Below, piece after piece: positions 1 to 10,940 of a stretch of DNA of 64,000 bases. The stretch spans positions 9,772,764 to 9,836,763 of the forward strand of contig NC_092583.1 in assembly GCF_037975245.1 (NCBI RefSeq). Direction: 5' to 3'. The notes below the pieces were generated by a model, which had not been told where the DNA came from, ran no database searches, and worked only from the letters and a program-made list of their open reading frames with translations. Every line of letters starts with the position of its first letter. Within the stretch, counting starts at the first letter, position 1. Source of the stretch: Apostichopus japonicus. Its lineage: Eukaryota; Echinodermata; Holothuroidea; Aspidochirotida; Stichopodidae. Position numbers and translations under genes: made by a program.

Positions 1-196
1 CATACTTGGGTGTGGGTGGATGCACCATTTTAGGTGCAAGAACCTTGTGTGCACAGTTTAGATTAATCTCTTCCATATAAATGCAACAGGGAATCGCCAA
101 GACTGCTGACTTCCTGGTTTTCACAAGTTGAGACATTCGGTAAAATTTATCCTAAATTTTGAAAAAAGGTAGAAGTAGTAGTAAGTTGAGTCTCGT

Positions 197-750
197 CTAT
201 CCGACATGCTCAGTGGTTAACCTCCGCCACGTATCACGATCTTGCGCAAGGTTTATTGCTTCCTCGAAATTGTTAATGTTAACATCCTTTAATTGCGACT
301 TTATTTGTCCAAGCAAGGTAGTCACGGCCTTCCTACTGGTTTAGCAGTATGTCTCAATGCTTCTCTTAAAGCAACCTTTGCTGGAGCGCCCTCCTGCAGT
401 CTTGCTACATGACTGAAAAATCTCAATCTTCTATGTGCGACTATGGATGACCAAGGTGTTTGGTTGGTTTCATTGTAGAGCTCATCGTTTGATAACCAAT
501 TGTTATTGGTCCATCTAATGTTGAGAATATTACGAAGTAGTCTTCTTTGAAAAGTGTCAATTTTAAGATCAAGATCCTTCGTTGTGCCCCACAGTTTGCA
601 ATTGTACAAAAAAATACTCTTTAATAAAGCCTCGAAAATCCTAAGCTTAATGTTTCAGCTTATGTTTTTGCTTTTGAAAATACTTGACAATGTGTTGAAA
701 GCACCATTGGTTATACTAATTCTTCGGTTAATATCTTCTTCTAAATTTTG
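197..750 (-). mobile_element. Decayed LINE (non-LTR retrotransposon), C-terminal end of reverse-transcriptase ORF
   Basis: Read on the minus strand, this encodes the typical tail of a non-LTR retrotransposon polyprotein: a FQRRLLRNILNIRW block, then RRLRFFSHVARL and a GRP motif, with a conserved-looking stretch ending at a TAG at 197-199. It is dead. An in-frame TGA at 655-657 sits where a tryptophan codon (IS-W-NIKLRIFEALL context) is expected. A frameshift just after GRP, near 325-330, puts the last ~45 residues in another frame. The 5' side is cut off near 750, as usual for LINE insertions. No function is expected. The clade was not determined. Confidence 0.8.
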
Positions 751-757
751 AAAAAAA

Positions 758-2980
758 CTGAGTACAAATTTGAGGTGGCAGAAGATGCTCTAATCTGGGG
801 GGGGGGGGGAGGAAGGGGGGAATGGATGGCACTAAGGATAGTGGGACACTTGAAATTGATGAAGCATACCTCAATAAAGTTTCTGAAAAAATGAATTCTT
901 CGGTGCAATCTTCACCACAACTTTGAATGTTCTTCAACAAAACTGCACATTTCAATTACCGTTGCTTTCAATTTTTTGATAAAACTGCACATTGTTATCA
1001 GTGTTCTTAATTTCAGGATACTACTGCAGGGAGGGAGAAGGATGTGGTTGGAAGGGGGGGGGAAGAATAGGCTAATATTTTGATTTCAGATTTGATACAG
1101 TGCTCTCTAAACAAACAGTTAGATACAATGCACTTTTCTTTTTCTTTTCTTTTTTTATTATCATTCCAACAAGAGTCCAAACAATGTACAATTCATAATA
1201 CCATATACTTTATGACCAATAGTCAATATTAATGACAACAACAAATAAATCATTAAACTTCAAATAAAGATTTCCACTTATGCCATCTAATATCAAAAGC
1301 ATTTTGCTTACAACTAGTTTGATACATAAACTTTTCTTTTAAATAAAAATTTAACTATGGTAAAATACAATGCACTTTAACCCTGGACATTAACAAGGCT
1401 TTCTACTTTCAAAGTTTTATCATTTTTTGCAAGAGGACAGTGTTAAGTAGTTCAAAAGTTCATGAATTATGATAACTTGTAAACATGTTTACTCCAAATA
1501 GTCATATTACGCAAGAGCATCGTGCACCTGCGGCCAACTATAGCTATTGTTCGCACCTGTGCAATGTTATCATCAGAACAAAAGCCATATAACACAAGAG
1601 CATCTAGGTACCTGCCCCCCCCCCACCTAACAATATCACCTGTGGAATATTTATTAGTGCAGTGTGAGGAGTGGTTTGTGCTATCTGTTTGCTAGTGATT
1701 TTTCCTGGCCTCATTATACTCTGGCTGCCATAATTGTCTACATATGTACAACCTTTGCCATCCCGTCCTCCCCAATCCATCTACAGGAAGATTTTGAGAA
1801 TGTTTTCTGTTCCATTCTTTGACAAAGTTTTCTATCAATTTTATCCGTACATGTCCTACTTTCCTTATTCTACCGATCTTCTCTTTGTGCTCTCTCTTTT
1901 TCTTTCTTTCTTTCTTTCCGACCGAAAAGTTTAAAATATCATCCGAGTGTAATCGAGTAGGTAGGAATATTCCCAGATGGGTTACGGAGAGAAAAATTAC
2001 TGTCAAATTCATTCAAGAAAAAAATACTCTGCTCCTTATGATTTTGAGTTGCCTTCAAGCTAATCTAATTTATGATTTGATTGCACAAAGAAACTATTCT
2101 ATCTATCATTGTTAAGTACATAATACCTCAGATGAGAAAACATAAAAAACAAATACATTGAGGTTGGGGGGGGGGGGCTGGAGAAGAATATCACAAAATA
2201 GACAATAAAAAAAAAAGGTTCTATTTTGCTCAAAAACTTTTCAGGGAAAAGTTCACTCAACCAAAAGGTTGGCACATCAGGGGCATGAATTTTGTCTGTG
2301 AAAATTGTATCTGACATATCTAGTACAGAGATCAACAGCTATGTAACTGAATCCTGTCAGAGTTTGCTTAGATGGTCCCTGAAATCTAGGGCAGACTACT
2401 GGCTACCTCCTGCAGGGATGGACTGGACTACGATCTTCTGAGAGTGTACATCTGGTTCAGGGTTAACGTGTCCTATTTAATCCTCCTCCTCCTCCTTCTC
2501 TTATTTTATTCTTTTGTTCCTAACAGTCGCCTGTTGACCTTTTTCATGGTAATGGCTTTACAGGTCAAACCTATAACCAGTGTAAAGTTACATGTTAGGT
2601 CATTTGGGGATAAAACACCTGTGCCCTGATAAAAAAAATCCTGCTGGAAAAGCAAAAATGTTTTGCCTGTGGCTCAGAGATTTGAGTCGGTGCATCCCCC
2701 TAAAAAGCCTCAGAGGTGAAGATTTACTTCCCTCCCCTCTTTAACACCTCCAATCTCCTAGCTACATTTGCACTTTCTCATCTACCTATAGCTTTCATGA
2801 CAAGAAATGTTTCAGCACTGCGCCCTCTATTCCTACTTCCTAGGCAGTGCCCTCTCTCTCTCCCCCTTCCGAATCTATCAGTTCTAAGTAAAGCAATGGG
2901 ACTATTTGCGGTATTTTCACCCAGAACATCTCTATCACTATCTCACACTTATGGTGATTGATGGAATAAAAGTTTTTTAT
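758..2980. other. Non-coding stretch, no gene seen
   Basis: AT-rich sequence with short low-complexity pieces: a G12-type tract near 799, C tracts near 1615, a (TTTC)n run near 1898-1918, a G tract near 2167 and CTCCTCCTCC near 2480. The open frames here show no protein-like pattern or splice context. It may be intergenic or lie in a long 5' intron of CCDC103, whose first coding exon was not found. Confidence 0.6.
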
Positions 2981-2985
2981 CTAAG

Positions 2986-3149
2986 TTCTTGAAATAAGCT
3001 GTGATCACCATCAAATGTGTTTAACTTGGAGACTTTTCAACATCCAGGGTAAAAGAATGACTCTATCTTCTTGAAATAAGCTGTGATCACCATCAAATGT
3101 GTTTAACTTGGAGACTTTTCAACATCCAGGGAAAAAGATTGACTCTATG
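2986..3149. repeat. Two-copy tandem duplication, 82-bp unit
   Basis: The block starting TTCTTGAAATAAGCTGTGAT at 2986 begins again at 3068 and is nearly identical over 82 bp, including a TGATCACCATCA core. The low divergence suggests a recent local duplication. No coding sense was seen. Confidence 0.9.
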
Positions 3150-5696
3150 TTTAATTTGGTTCAATAGCTTGCCTTCAGTCAAGTCTTGATTCATGCATTG
3201 AAATTAAACTAATATATATATTTTTGGGGCTATGATTACCTTAATTAGTATATGCTATGTAAATAGTTTACCGTTAATGACCGGTATGAATCACTATGAC
3301 TGCGAAATGGTTTCGTGAAAGCCAAGAACAACAAAGGAGCAAGACTTCAACATTTTTCGTTGTTGCATTTTTTTCAAATTGGCCTTTTTTCGACATTGAA
3401 ACACCATATCACGCCTTTTTTTCGCTGCAATTGGTCAAAATTTCAAGAGTATTTAATATAATTTTGATTTATAATGACCAACGTTTCTAAATCTCATTAG
3501 CACAATTGATGTTCAATTTCAGCACTGGCGCATTAATGATGCATTACGACTCTCTCGGTCCTTTTTGTAATTGGTCATTTTTCGTTCCTGTAAATTCTTC
3601 ATTTAATTGTCCATGAAGCCACCAGAACCGTGTCTTAGATACCACTTTATGTTTCCATATATGCTGACAGAAGGATGCACTATCCTACACACACACACAG
3701 TAGTTTCTTCTAGGTCTTGTGTTTCTGCCGAACAATTTATACGATTAATACAATGTTCCATCATGAAAGTGAAATATTCCAAAAGTAGGACAAAGAGTTG
3801 TGCTTTCCATTCTGATAATTCTAGATCACTTTCAGGAAAGCATTTTTGTTTATACGTTTTCTCAGAAACCCAATAAACATGTGTGTGTGTGCATGGGCAG
3901 CAGTTTTGTTCAGATCATAGAGTACAGTTAATTACGTGACATTTCATGTGGAGCAGAACATGATTAGGGTGTCTTTGTTTCATCAACTGGAACATCTTTC
4001 AATAAAAAAAACTTGGTCGGCTTTGTTGAAGCTTGAAGTTATCATATGTTAGGAACAAAAAGTAAAATTATATGTGTGCATATCATTGTAGATGAGTATG
4101 TGCTTCCATCATGGTGAGAGAGTATAATGAGAAGCGACTAATCCATCGGTGGTTGTAAAAGAGACTGTTAAAAAACTCCCGAATATAGTCTCATACAAGG
4201 TTTGTTTTGGAGTCAAGGGTTGGGGTGGGAGGGAGGGGTGAGGGGGAGGGTATTCTTGGAGGGAACCACATTTTGCCCAATACTATAGGCAACTATGCAA
4301 CACTATTCAAAGTTGGTACTAATTAATTACCTTTTACAACTATTTAGGGGGGAGGGGGAGAGGGAAATGGAGAAAGATTTTACCTCGACTTTCCACAACC
4401 CTCCCTACCCTTCCCCCTCCCCAATCTATTGGATTCCATGCTTATACAGTTATCCATTTGATTGCATGCTTCATCTGGTAATAATTTTGCCCAACCCGAT
4501 ATCCTGTTGTATAGTATGTATGTACATGTACTTTGTCCAGAGTGCGAGAGGGGTTACATATTCAGTTATTCACCAAGTCTTCATACCATGGCCAAAAAAT
4601 CGGGGGTGTTTAGGGGGCCTGAGACCCATGGTCCCACAATGTCTTTCACAACAATGCGCCCTCACCCACCACCCTACCACCAACATCTCAGACCTGTTTC
4701 AGGGTCCCTTATGATCCAGATGATACCTCATCTGAAGGTGTTATTGTACAGTAGCTATTAAATGCAGTTAACTATGTTTATATGACAGTGCTTGACTTAC
4801 AAAGCCCAGCTATTTTAGAACTGTCTGTAAAAACAAATGGTTGAAATTTTGTCCTCAATCCATCCTTCTCCAAAGGGATCCATGAAAAATCCATGCAAAG
4901 GGTTCCCTCCCCGATAAATGGTTCCGTGGAAAGAATGGGATCAGTGATCCCACTTTCCTGACTTTACAGGCTGACAAAAATATTCAGGACAAGTCTGAGA
5001 GGCCCCATCTTAGGAAGAGAAAACCCTAATGATCCCATTTCATACCCAACCATGGTTGGGTTGAGCTAATAGGTGGTATTCGTGATAATCCCGTCTAATA
5101 TATGGGGCATTCCATGCACATTGCTTCATAGTCCCTAGGAGTCCCTGTGGATGGAAATTATCTTGCAATAATATTCTGTGACAAAATATTCATGAGGTTT
5201 TGTCTCCATGTTGAATATGCATGATCTTAAAAAGTGTTGTAAGCAGGTTACACAGAACAATGTCACAAAGTTGTGCACATTATTTAATTAATAAAAAATC
5301 AAATAAAGTAAACTCATGTTATGGAGGGAAAATGAGTTCAGTGAAGAAAGAAGAAGTTTTTGACATCAACTTTCCCGTTTCACTATGATCCCGGAACCAA
5401 CCACATCAAGGCGCTCCTACCAATGTATGCCACACACTTCTGATACAGTATACAAAAGGGTTATATAGGCAAAGGCGTTAACACACGAGAACCTGCAAAC
5501 TATAGTGGGCTAGTGTTACTGGATTTACCAGAGTAGTAACTACCGGAACCAGGTTCTCTATTTATTTGTTTTATCGCCAATTGTGTACAATGGGAAAGGA
5601 AGTCTCCTATAAAGTTTTAAAAAGACTTATTCAACGTAGGAGACTCCCTGGGAGAAAAGATCCACTGATGAAGTTTACTGATGCGCCAAATTAAAT
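3150..5696. other. Non-coding stretch, no gene seen
   Basis: Mixed AT-rich sequence with G-rich patches near 4225-4260 and 4348-4365. The longest open frame (139 codons, near 4295-4714) has no recognisable domain and low-complexity content, so it is not called. Confidence 0.5.
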
Positions 5697-5822
5697 GGCT
5701 GTGCACGCACACACACATGGCATATGCACACACATGGCACATAACGACACACGCACACACACATGGCATATGCACACATAGCACATACCCACGCACACAC
5801 ACACATGGCACAAGCAGGCACA
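5697..5822. repeat. CA-rich imperfect minisatellite
   Basis: Repeats of CACACACATGGCA and CATATGCACACA in an irregular order. Simple-sequence expansion; the cysteine-rich open frame on the minus strand is a by-product of it. Confidence 0.85.
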
Positions 5823-7389
5823 AGTTTGTACTGGGACGATTAGTAACTTAAGTGGCAGTCAAAATTCTCGTAAATCTGTTCACTTTGCCCATCTATTTTG
5901 CAAGCTTGTTCCCTTTTCTTCCATATAAACACTGTGTGAGTATATGTTGCAAGGGGGTGTGGTTCCAACATGCTGAGAATATATTTGTATCATATTCAGA
6001 TATTCAGATTTTTTTATGTAAAAAAGCCCAAATTCCCTCATTGCCGTACAGTAAAGCTTTGCGAACTAGGCATTCAATTATTTGTTTGTGCAGTGCTTCC
6101 AGACTGTTTTTAACTTAACGATGAAATGACGCAGTTTGCAGTTGCGGGTAAAAAAAAAAAAAGAAGAAAGTTCATAACTCAGTTCAATGAACTGAATGTA
6201 TGCTCTGCTTTCTGTAAAAAAGTAAACTACATTTTGTTTTCAGTTATATCAGATATCAGAATATCAGATGTAGGTTGCTGTAACAGTTCTTATCGCTGTT
6301 ATGATGGTTAAAAATACCAGCAAATTTTGAAAACTTTTCCCAAACCGTCGTCGGAGACAGAATTGCAAGGGAATGGTTGGTAACTAAATGATGTAAGTAA
6401 TAATACATCGGCGATGAATTGTTATTGCTAGCAAGTATTTGTATTAAAAATTGTCGCTATCTGTTTTAATTAAGGGATAAAAATGATAATAACATGGTTA
6501 TTAATTTTTGTTGGCATGTCACTGAAGTTCATGAGTTTGTGTTTATTAAATTTAGTGTGTATCTTAGCTCACTGGGCTGACTTTGGTGTAAAAAGGTCTC
6601 ATATCACGTAAGAGTTTGAAGACATGCAAAATAGTGTGTCACATTGTAGCTCCCTTACATATCAGCAGACCAGCAAGTAGTTTTAAAGTTGCATGGTGTG
6701 GTGGGGTTTTCATATTTTTTCAATTATTATGATCAGAGATTGTAATATTCATGTGCATACTTAGACACTTAGTCAATCTAAATTAAAATTAACATGGTTT
6801 TGGTGCTCCAAATTAGCAGTGGTATGGGCAAGGGGTGGCCTCGGCGTGAACCCCTAGTGCTTAAACTTCATTACTACCCTTCATGAATATCAATTTCAAT
6901 TTCAAAACTCTTTAATATGTTAAAACAATTAGCAAAGCAAGAGGGTTAATTTCCATTTTTGGTATAATTTTTTATCCGCCTCAATAAACAACATAAATAT
7001 TGGACAGACTAAGCCCAAAAATTCTTAGTTACTTCAAGTTGCAAAATATTGCGCCAGATTGCATCTAACGACCCTTAATTAATCAAAAATTTCTCAAAGG
7101 GGAGGGGGACACTTTTGTGTCCCACAATAATTTCATATGTTGTCATTTCTTTTGCTTGTAAACCTCATAAGTTTATGTTGAATTCCGCCATTCCCTAGTG
7201 TAGTCTTGGTAGACATTGTGAAAACAGATTGCAAATTCTTCTTTTGCCAAAGAGAATACAAACTTTTGAGAAAGAAATCTTTTGCCATTTGGTGATATAT
7301 ATAACATTATTGTATGCGCATTGAATATGTTGTTGCTTGTTGGAGTCACCCTATTTGTATTATCAATCTATTCGTCCGTCCGTCCAGTA
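5823..7389. other. Non-coding stretch, no gene seen
   Basis: AT-rich sequence without protein-like frames. Near 7050 the words GCGCCAGATTGCATCTAA resemble an internal motif of the MITE at 13863-14218, which may mark an old related fragment. Confidence 0.5.
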
Positions 7390-8285
7390 AAATACCACAA
7401 AATTGTGGAATATGTTACACAAATTATAGAGCTTCATGATATACTAATATTGTTGTATGCTCAGGCATAGCCAGGAATTTGCCAAGGGAGGGGTGAAACT
7501 GTAGTCAAATTATCAGAACCGTAGATTCGGCATTGCAAACTATCTAAGCGTAGCGCCACCATGGTTGGCGCGAAGCGTACAAGAAAATTTTGGCTGAAAA
7601 TGCCTCCCAGATTGCTGGAAATGGCACTTCCCAGGCCTTGTAAGTTGCATCTTAGCATTTTCTCTTTTGAAATTACTAGCGATATCATGAAAACATTAAA
7701 AAAAATTATCAAAAAAATGCTCAAGGGGGGGGCGGCTGCCCCCTTCGCCCCCCCCCTTGGCTACTTGCCCCTGTATGCTTCTTATGTTTCTCAGTGACCA
7801 TATTTTTGTTTTTTTCTTTTGGTGGGGGGGAGTGGGGGAGTGGGGGATGGGTGAGTGTTTCCACAATGTTTGGAATATTTAACACAAATTGTAACTTCAT
7901 GTTATACTTTGATTGTATGCTTCTTATGTTTTTCAGTGACCATATTTTTGTTATTTTGTTTTGGTGGGAGTGGGGGATGGGCGAGTGTTTCCACAATGTT
8001 GTGGAATATTTAACACAAATTGTAACTTCATGTTATACTTTGATTGTTTGCTTCTTATGTTTTTCAGTGACCATATTTTTGTTATTTTGTTTTGGTGGGA
8101 GTGGGGGATGGGCGAGTGTTTCCACAATGTTGTGGAATATTTTACTCAAATTATAGCTTCATGATAAACTATTATTGTATGCTTCCTATGTTTTTCATTG
8201 ACTGTATATTTTTCTTTAGGGGGGAGTGGGGGGGGAGGGGGTTGGGTGAGTGTTTCCACAATGTTGTGGAATATTTAACACAAAT
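7390..8285 (+). repeat. Tandem repeat, ~131-bp unit, about four copies plus a diverged one
   Basis: A unit containing TATGCTTCTTATGTTTTTCA, then GTGACCATATTTTTG, a GGTGGGAGTGGGGGATGGG block and CCACAATGTTGTGGAATATT recurs with starts near 7773, 7915, 8046 and 8177 (131-bp spacing for the best pair). A diverged copy at about 7390-7461 has CCACAAAATTGTGGAATATG. The hAT-like MITE at 7462-7773 separates that copy from the rest. The palindrome CCACAA...TTGTGG occurs in most units. Confidence 0.9.
7454..7779. mobile_element. hAT-like MITE (element about 7462-7773) with direct-repeat flanks
   Basis: The left end reads CAGGCATAGCCAGG and the reverse complement of the right end reads CAGGGGCAAGTAGCCAAGG, an imperfect terminal inverted repeat starting CAGG as in hAT elements. 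TGTATGCT lies at 7454-7461 and again at 7772-7779, overlapping the terminal TG. This is a 6-8 bp target duplication; hAT transposases make 8 bp. Sister units of the surrounding 131-bp array carry TTGTATGCTTC uninterrupted and so show the empty site. About 312 bp, with no transposase, so non-autonomous. The G8/C9 tracts are internal. Confidence 0.7.
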
Positions 8286-8372
8286 AAATAGCTTTAAACA
8301 GAGCAGATTCTGCCAAGTCATATGTCACACAGACACTTGTTGCTGCTTCATTGCTATTAAGTATATGTTACT

Positions 8373-8411
8373 GTATACCATGGAGGTATGTTTTTACCTC
8401 CATGTGTATAC
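8373..8411. repeat. Hairpin-forming inverted repeat (ATGGAGGT type)
   Basis: CATGGAGGTA at 8379-8388 pairs perfectly with TACCTCCATG at 8395-8404 over a 6-nt loop. Pairing extends outward through GTATAC to 8373 and 8411 with one bulged base. The core is the same as the first hairpin inside the MITE at 17.8 kb, so this is a dispersed family rather than chance. Confidence 0.75.
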
Positions 8412-8607
8412 ATGTATGCATCTTCCACACTGCAAAGTTTAATTAAGTATAGCATGCCACACTGTATGCACTTAGTGGAATTTTCAGCTGGTACTTTATT
8501 GTGTTCTTCTTAATTTACAGAAGAGTAAAATAAGGTGAACATCATAGAAACCTTTTGTATGTGTTTTATATCAGAATGTGTTATATGACTTGTAAGAAAG
8601 GGATGGA

Positions 8608-9535
8608 CTGAGTATTCCAGTCTCTAAGTATTCCAGTTTATAAGTATTCCAGTCTCAAAGCTTTCCAGTCTCTAAGTATTCCAGTCTAAGTATTCCAGTC
8701 TATAAGCTTTCCAGGATCTAAGCTTTCCAGTCTCTGAGTATTCCAGTCTCTCAGCATTCCAGTCTCTAGGCTTTCCAGTCTCTCAGCATTCCAGTCTCTA
8801 GGCTTTCCAGTCTCTAAGTATTCCAGTCTCTAAGCTTTCCAGTTTCTAAGTATTCCAGTCTCGAAGCTTTCCAGTCTTTGAGTATTCCAGTCTCTAAGCT
8901 TTCCAGTCTCTAAGGATTCCAGTCTCTAAGCTTTCCAGTCTCTAAGGATTCCAGTCTCTAAGGATTCCAGTCTCTAAGCTTTCCAGTCTCTAAGGATTCC
9001 AGTCTCTAAGCTTTCCAGTCTCTAAGGATTCCAGTCTCTAAGCTTTCCAGTCTCTAAGGATTCCAGTCTCTAAGCATCCCAGTCTCTAAGCATTCCAGTC
9101 TCTAGGCTTTCCAGTCTCTAAGTATTCCAGTCTCTAAGCTTTCCAGTCTCTAAGTATTCCAGTCTCGAAGCTTTCCAGTCTTTGAGTATTCCAGTCTTTG
9201 AGTATTCCAGTCTCTAAGCATTCCAGTCTCTAAGTATTCCAGTCTCTAAGTATTCCAGTCTCGAAGCTTTCCAGTCTCTAAGTATTCCAGTCTCGAAGCT
9301 TTCCAGTCTTTGAGTATTCCAGTCTTTGAGTATTCCAGTCTCTAAGTATTCCAGTCTCTAAGCTTTCCAGTCTCTAAGCTTTCTAGTCTCTAAGCATTCC
9401 AGTCTCTAAGCATTCCAGTCTCTAAGCATTCCAGTCTCTAAGCATTCCAGTCTCTAAGATTTCCAGTCTCTAAGTATTCCAGTCTCTAAGCTTTCCAGTC
9501 CCTAAGTTTTCCAATATCTAAGTATTCCAGTCTCT
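8608..9535 (+). repeat. Minisatellite, 16-bp unit (TATTCCAGTCTCTAAG type), roughly 56 copies
   Basis: Uninterrupted tandem units of TCTCTAAG followed by one of TATTCCAG, CTTTCCAG, GATTCCAG or CATTCCAG. The variants are ordered: alternating CTTTCCAG/GATTCCAG dimers (32-bp period) dominate about 8890-9075, while blocks with GAAGCTTTCCAGTCTTTGAG recur near 8865, 9165 and 9290. Array growth by segmental duplication is implied. Every unit ends in a pyrimidine-rich TTCCAG, which looks like a 3' splice site. Confidence 0.95.
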
Positions 9536-10798
9536 CCCTGTCTTGCCTCCTCCCATTTTCACTTTTCCAGCGGTTAGAATTTGTTGAGTAGATGATGGGC
9601 AAAGAAATCTCTCTGCTTGATATTATTTGCAAAGTTGTTGATGTTTGGCTGCGTTGTTTGGTTGTTTAGACATTGTGTAATTTTGTTGTAGGTGCATGTT
9701 GTACCCTTTTGCTAAACATTTCCCTCAATACATATTAAATCCCTTGTGAGTTTAAAGCAAGTAACAAAATAACCAACAACAAAGAGAGTACAGTGAAGGT
9801 AACCTACGTGTATAAGTAAGAGGGCGGGGATATTTCTATGCAAGTAGGAGCTTCTTCATTTCTGAATGAAAACAGAAAGACATTGATCAGTCAGTCATTG
9901 ATCAGTTATTGATCAGTCAATGAAACACATTGATCAGTCAGTCCAGCTATTTGTGGATTAAACAGTCGTATCTGTTCTCCGTACAGGCTTTTTCAGTTGT
10001 CCGGTTTTGTTAGAAAGTAATTAAATGGTGAATGATTATCATGATTAATGGTTGAATTATTAATCATATGGAGATGCACATTTGCTGTGAGATGAACATA
10101 ATTAATAACATGTTTAATACAGTAGGTTCTGTGTCAGGTAAGCAGGGCTGTACTGTAGCAGCTGTAATATCCCCTGCTGCAGCAGCGAGGATGAATGGAT
10201 CAGTATCAAACAATGAAGATCATCTCTGCAGACAAGCTAAGCCATTTATGTGAAACTGCACTGTAGCACAAAAGATTATGTCCTTAGTATGTACTGCAGC
10301 GCCCTCAACATACCACTTTTGACACAGCTGTATGTGCCTATAATCATTGTCGTCCGTTAATTGAGTCAAAAACAAATGTCGAATCCGTCAAATTTGACGA
10401 ACCACTTAATATTATGAAAGCGTTCTGTGATGTCATCATCGTGGCATTGATTTTTGAAGGATTTAATGTTCCTTTGATATTTCGTTCTGTTAAAATCGAT
10501 TTAAAGGAAGTCTCAGTTATTTTCTTTTGGAGTATACGTGGACTGTCTTTATACTGTACATTTATGTATATATATGTTCATGGCGCTTTAGGTATATATA
10601 TACTGTACTAGATTTCCAAAATGCTCTGAGTGGATCAAAGAAAAAAATACATTAGATTGTATGCTGAGTTCAGGCAACTTTGGAAATTAAGTCTGTCGAT
10701 CTCCATGGAACTTAAATCTGCTCTGTAAAGATATAGTTGGTGTACAATTGAGTCAATATTAATGAATACCTTTGATGGGTTTTTTTCTTTCCGTCTAG
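9536..10798. other. Non-coding stretch upstream of the CCDC103 exon
   Basis: Contains a short TGATCA repeat cluster at about 9880-9942 (four CATTGATCAGTCAGT-like copies) and a strong donor-like CAG/GTAAGC at about 10137. The sequence before that donor does not encode the conserved CCDC103 N-terminus. A pyrimidine tract runs into the acceptor at 10797-10798. Confidence 0.6.
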
Positions 10799-10940
10799 GG
10801 ATATCGTGGCTGCCTCTCATCTTCAGCCCTTGGAGAAGAAAGATAAAATTAGTGAAAGTAAACTACAGCAACCTTGGAACACATTAGCTACCTCTGACAA
10901 CAAGAAACAAGAACTTAGACTCACCCGAGACACTGAAGAG
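10799..10940 (+). CDS. CCDC103: CCDC103 internal exon
   Basis: The acceptor TTTTTTTCTTTCCGTCTAG ends at 10798. The first base completes a split codon (arginine in human) and 47 codons follow. It ends GAA-GAG before GTACCG, an unusually weak donor, but phase 0 there joins correctly to the next exon. The open frame runs on to about 11045 if unspliced. Confidence 0.85.

Noticed and set aside
4295-4714. 139-codon plus-strand frame
   Set aside because: No domain, low complexity, and another overlapping frame on the same strand is also open.
7282-8442. Plus-strand frames repeating FHNVVEYLTQI
   Set aside because: Translation of the 131-bp tandem repeat in shifting frames.
10137-10145. CAG/GTAAGC donor as the end of CCDC103 exon 1
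   Set aside because: The sequence before it has no frame resembling the conserved CCDC103 N-terminus.
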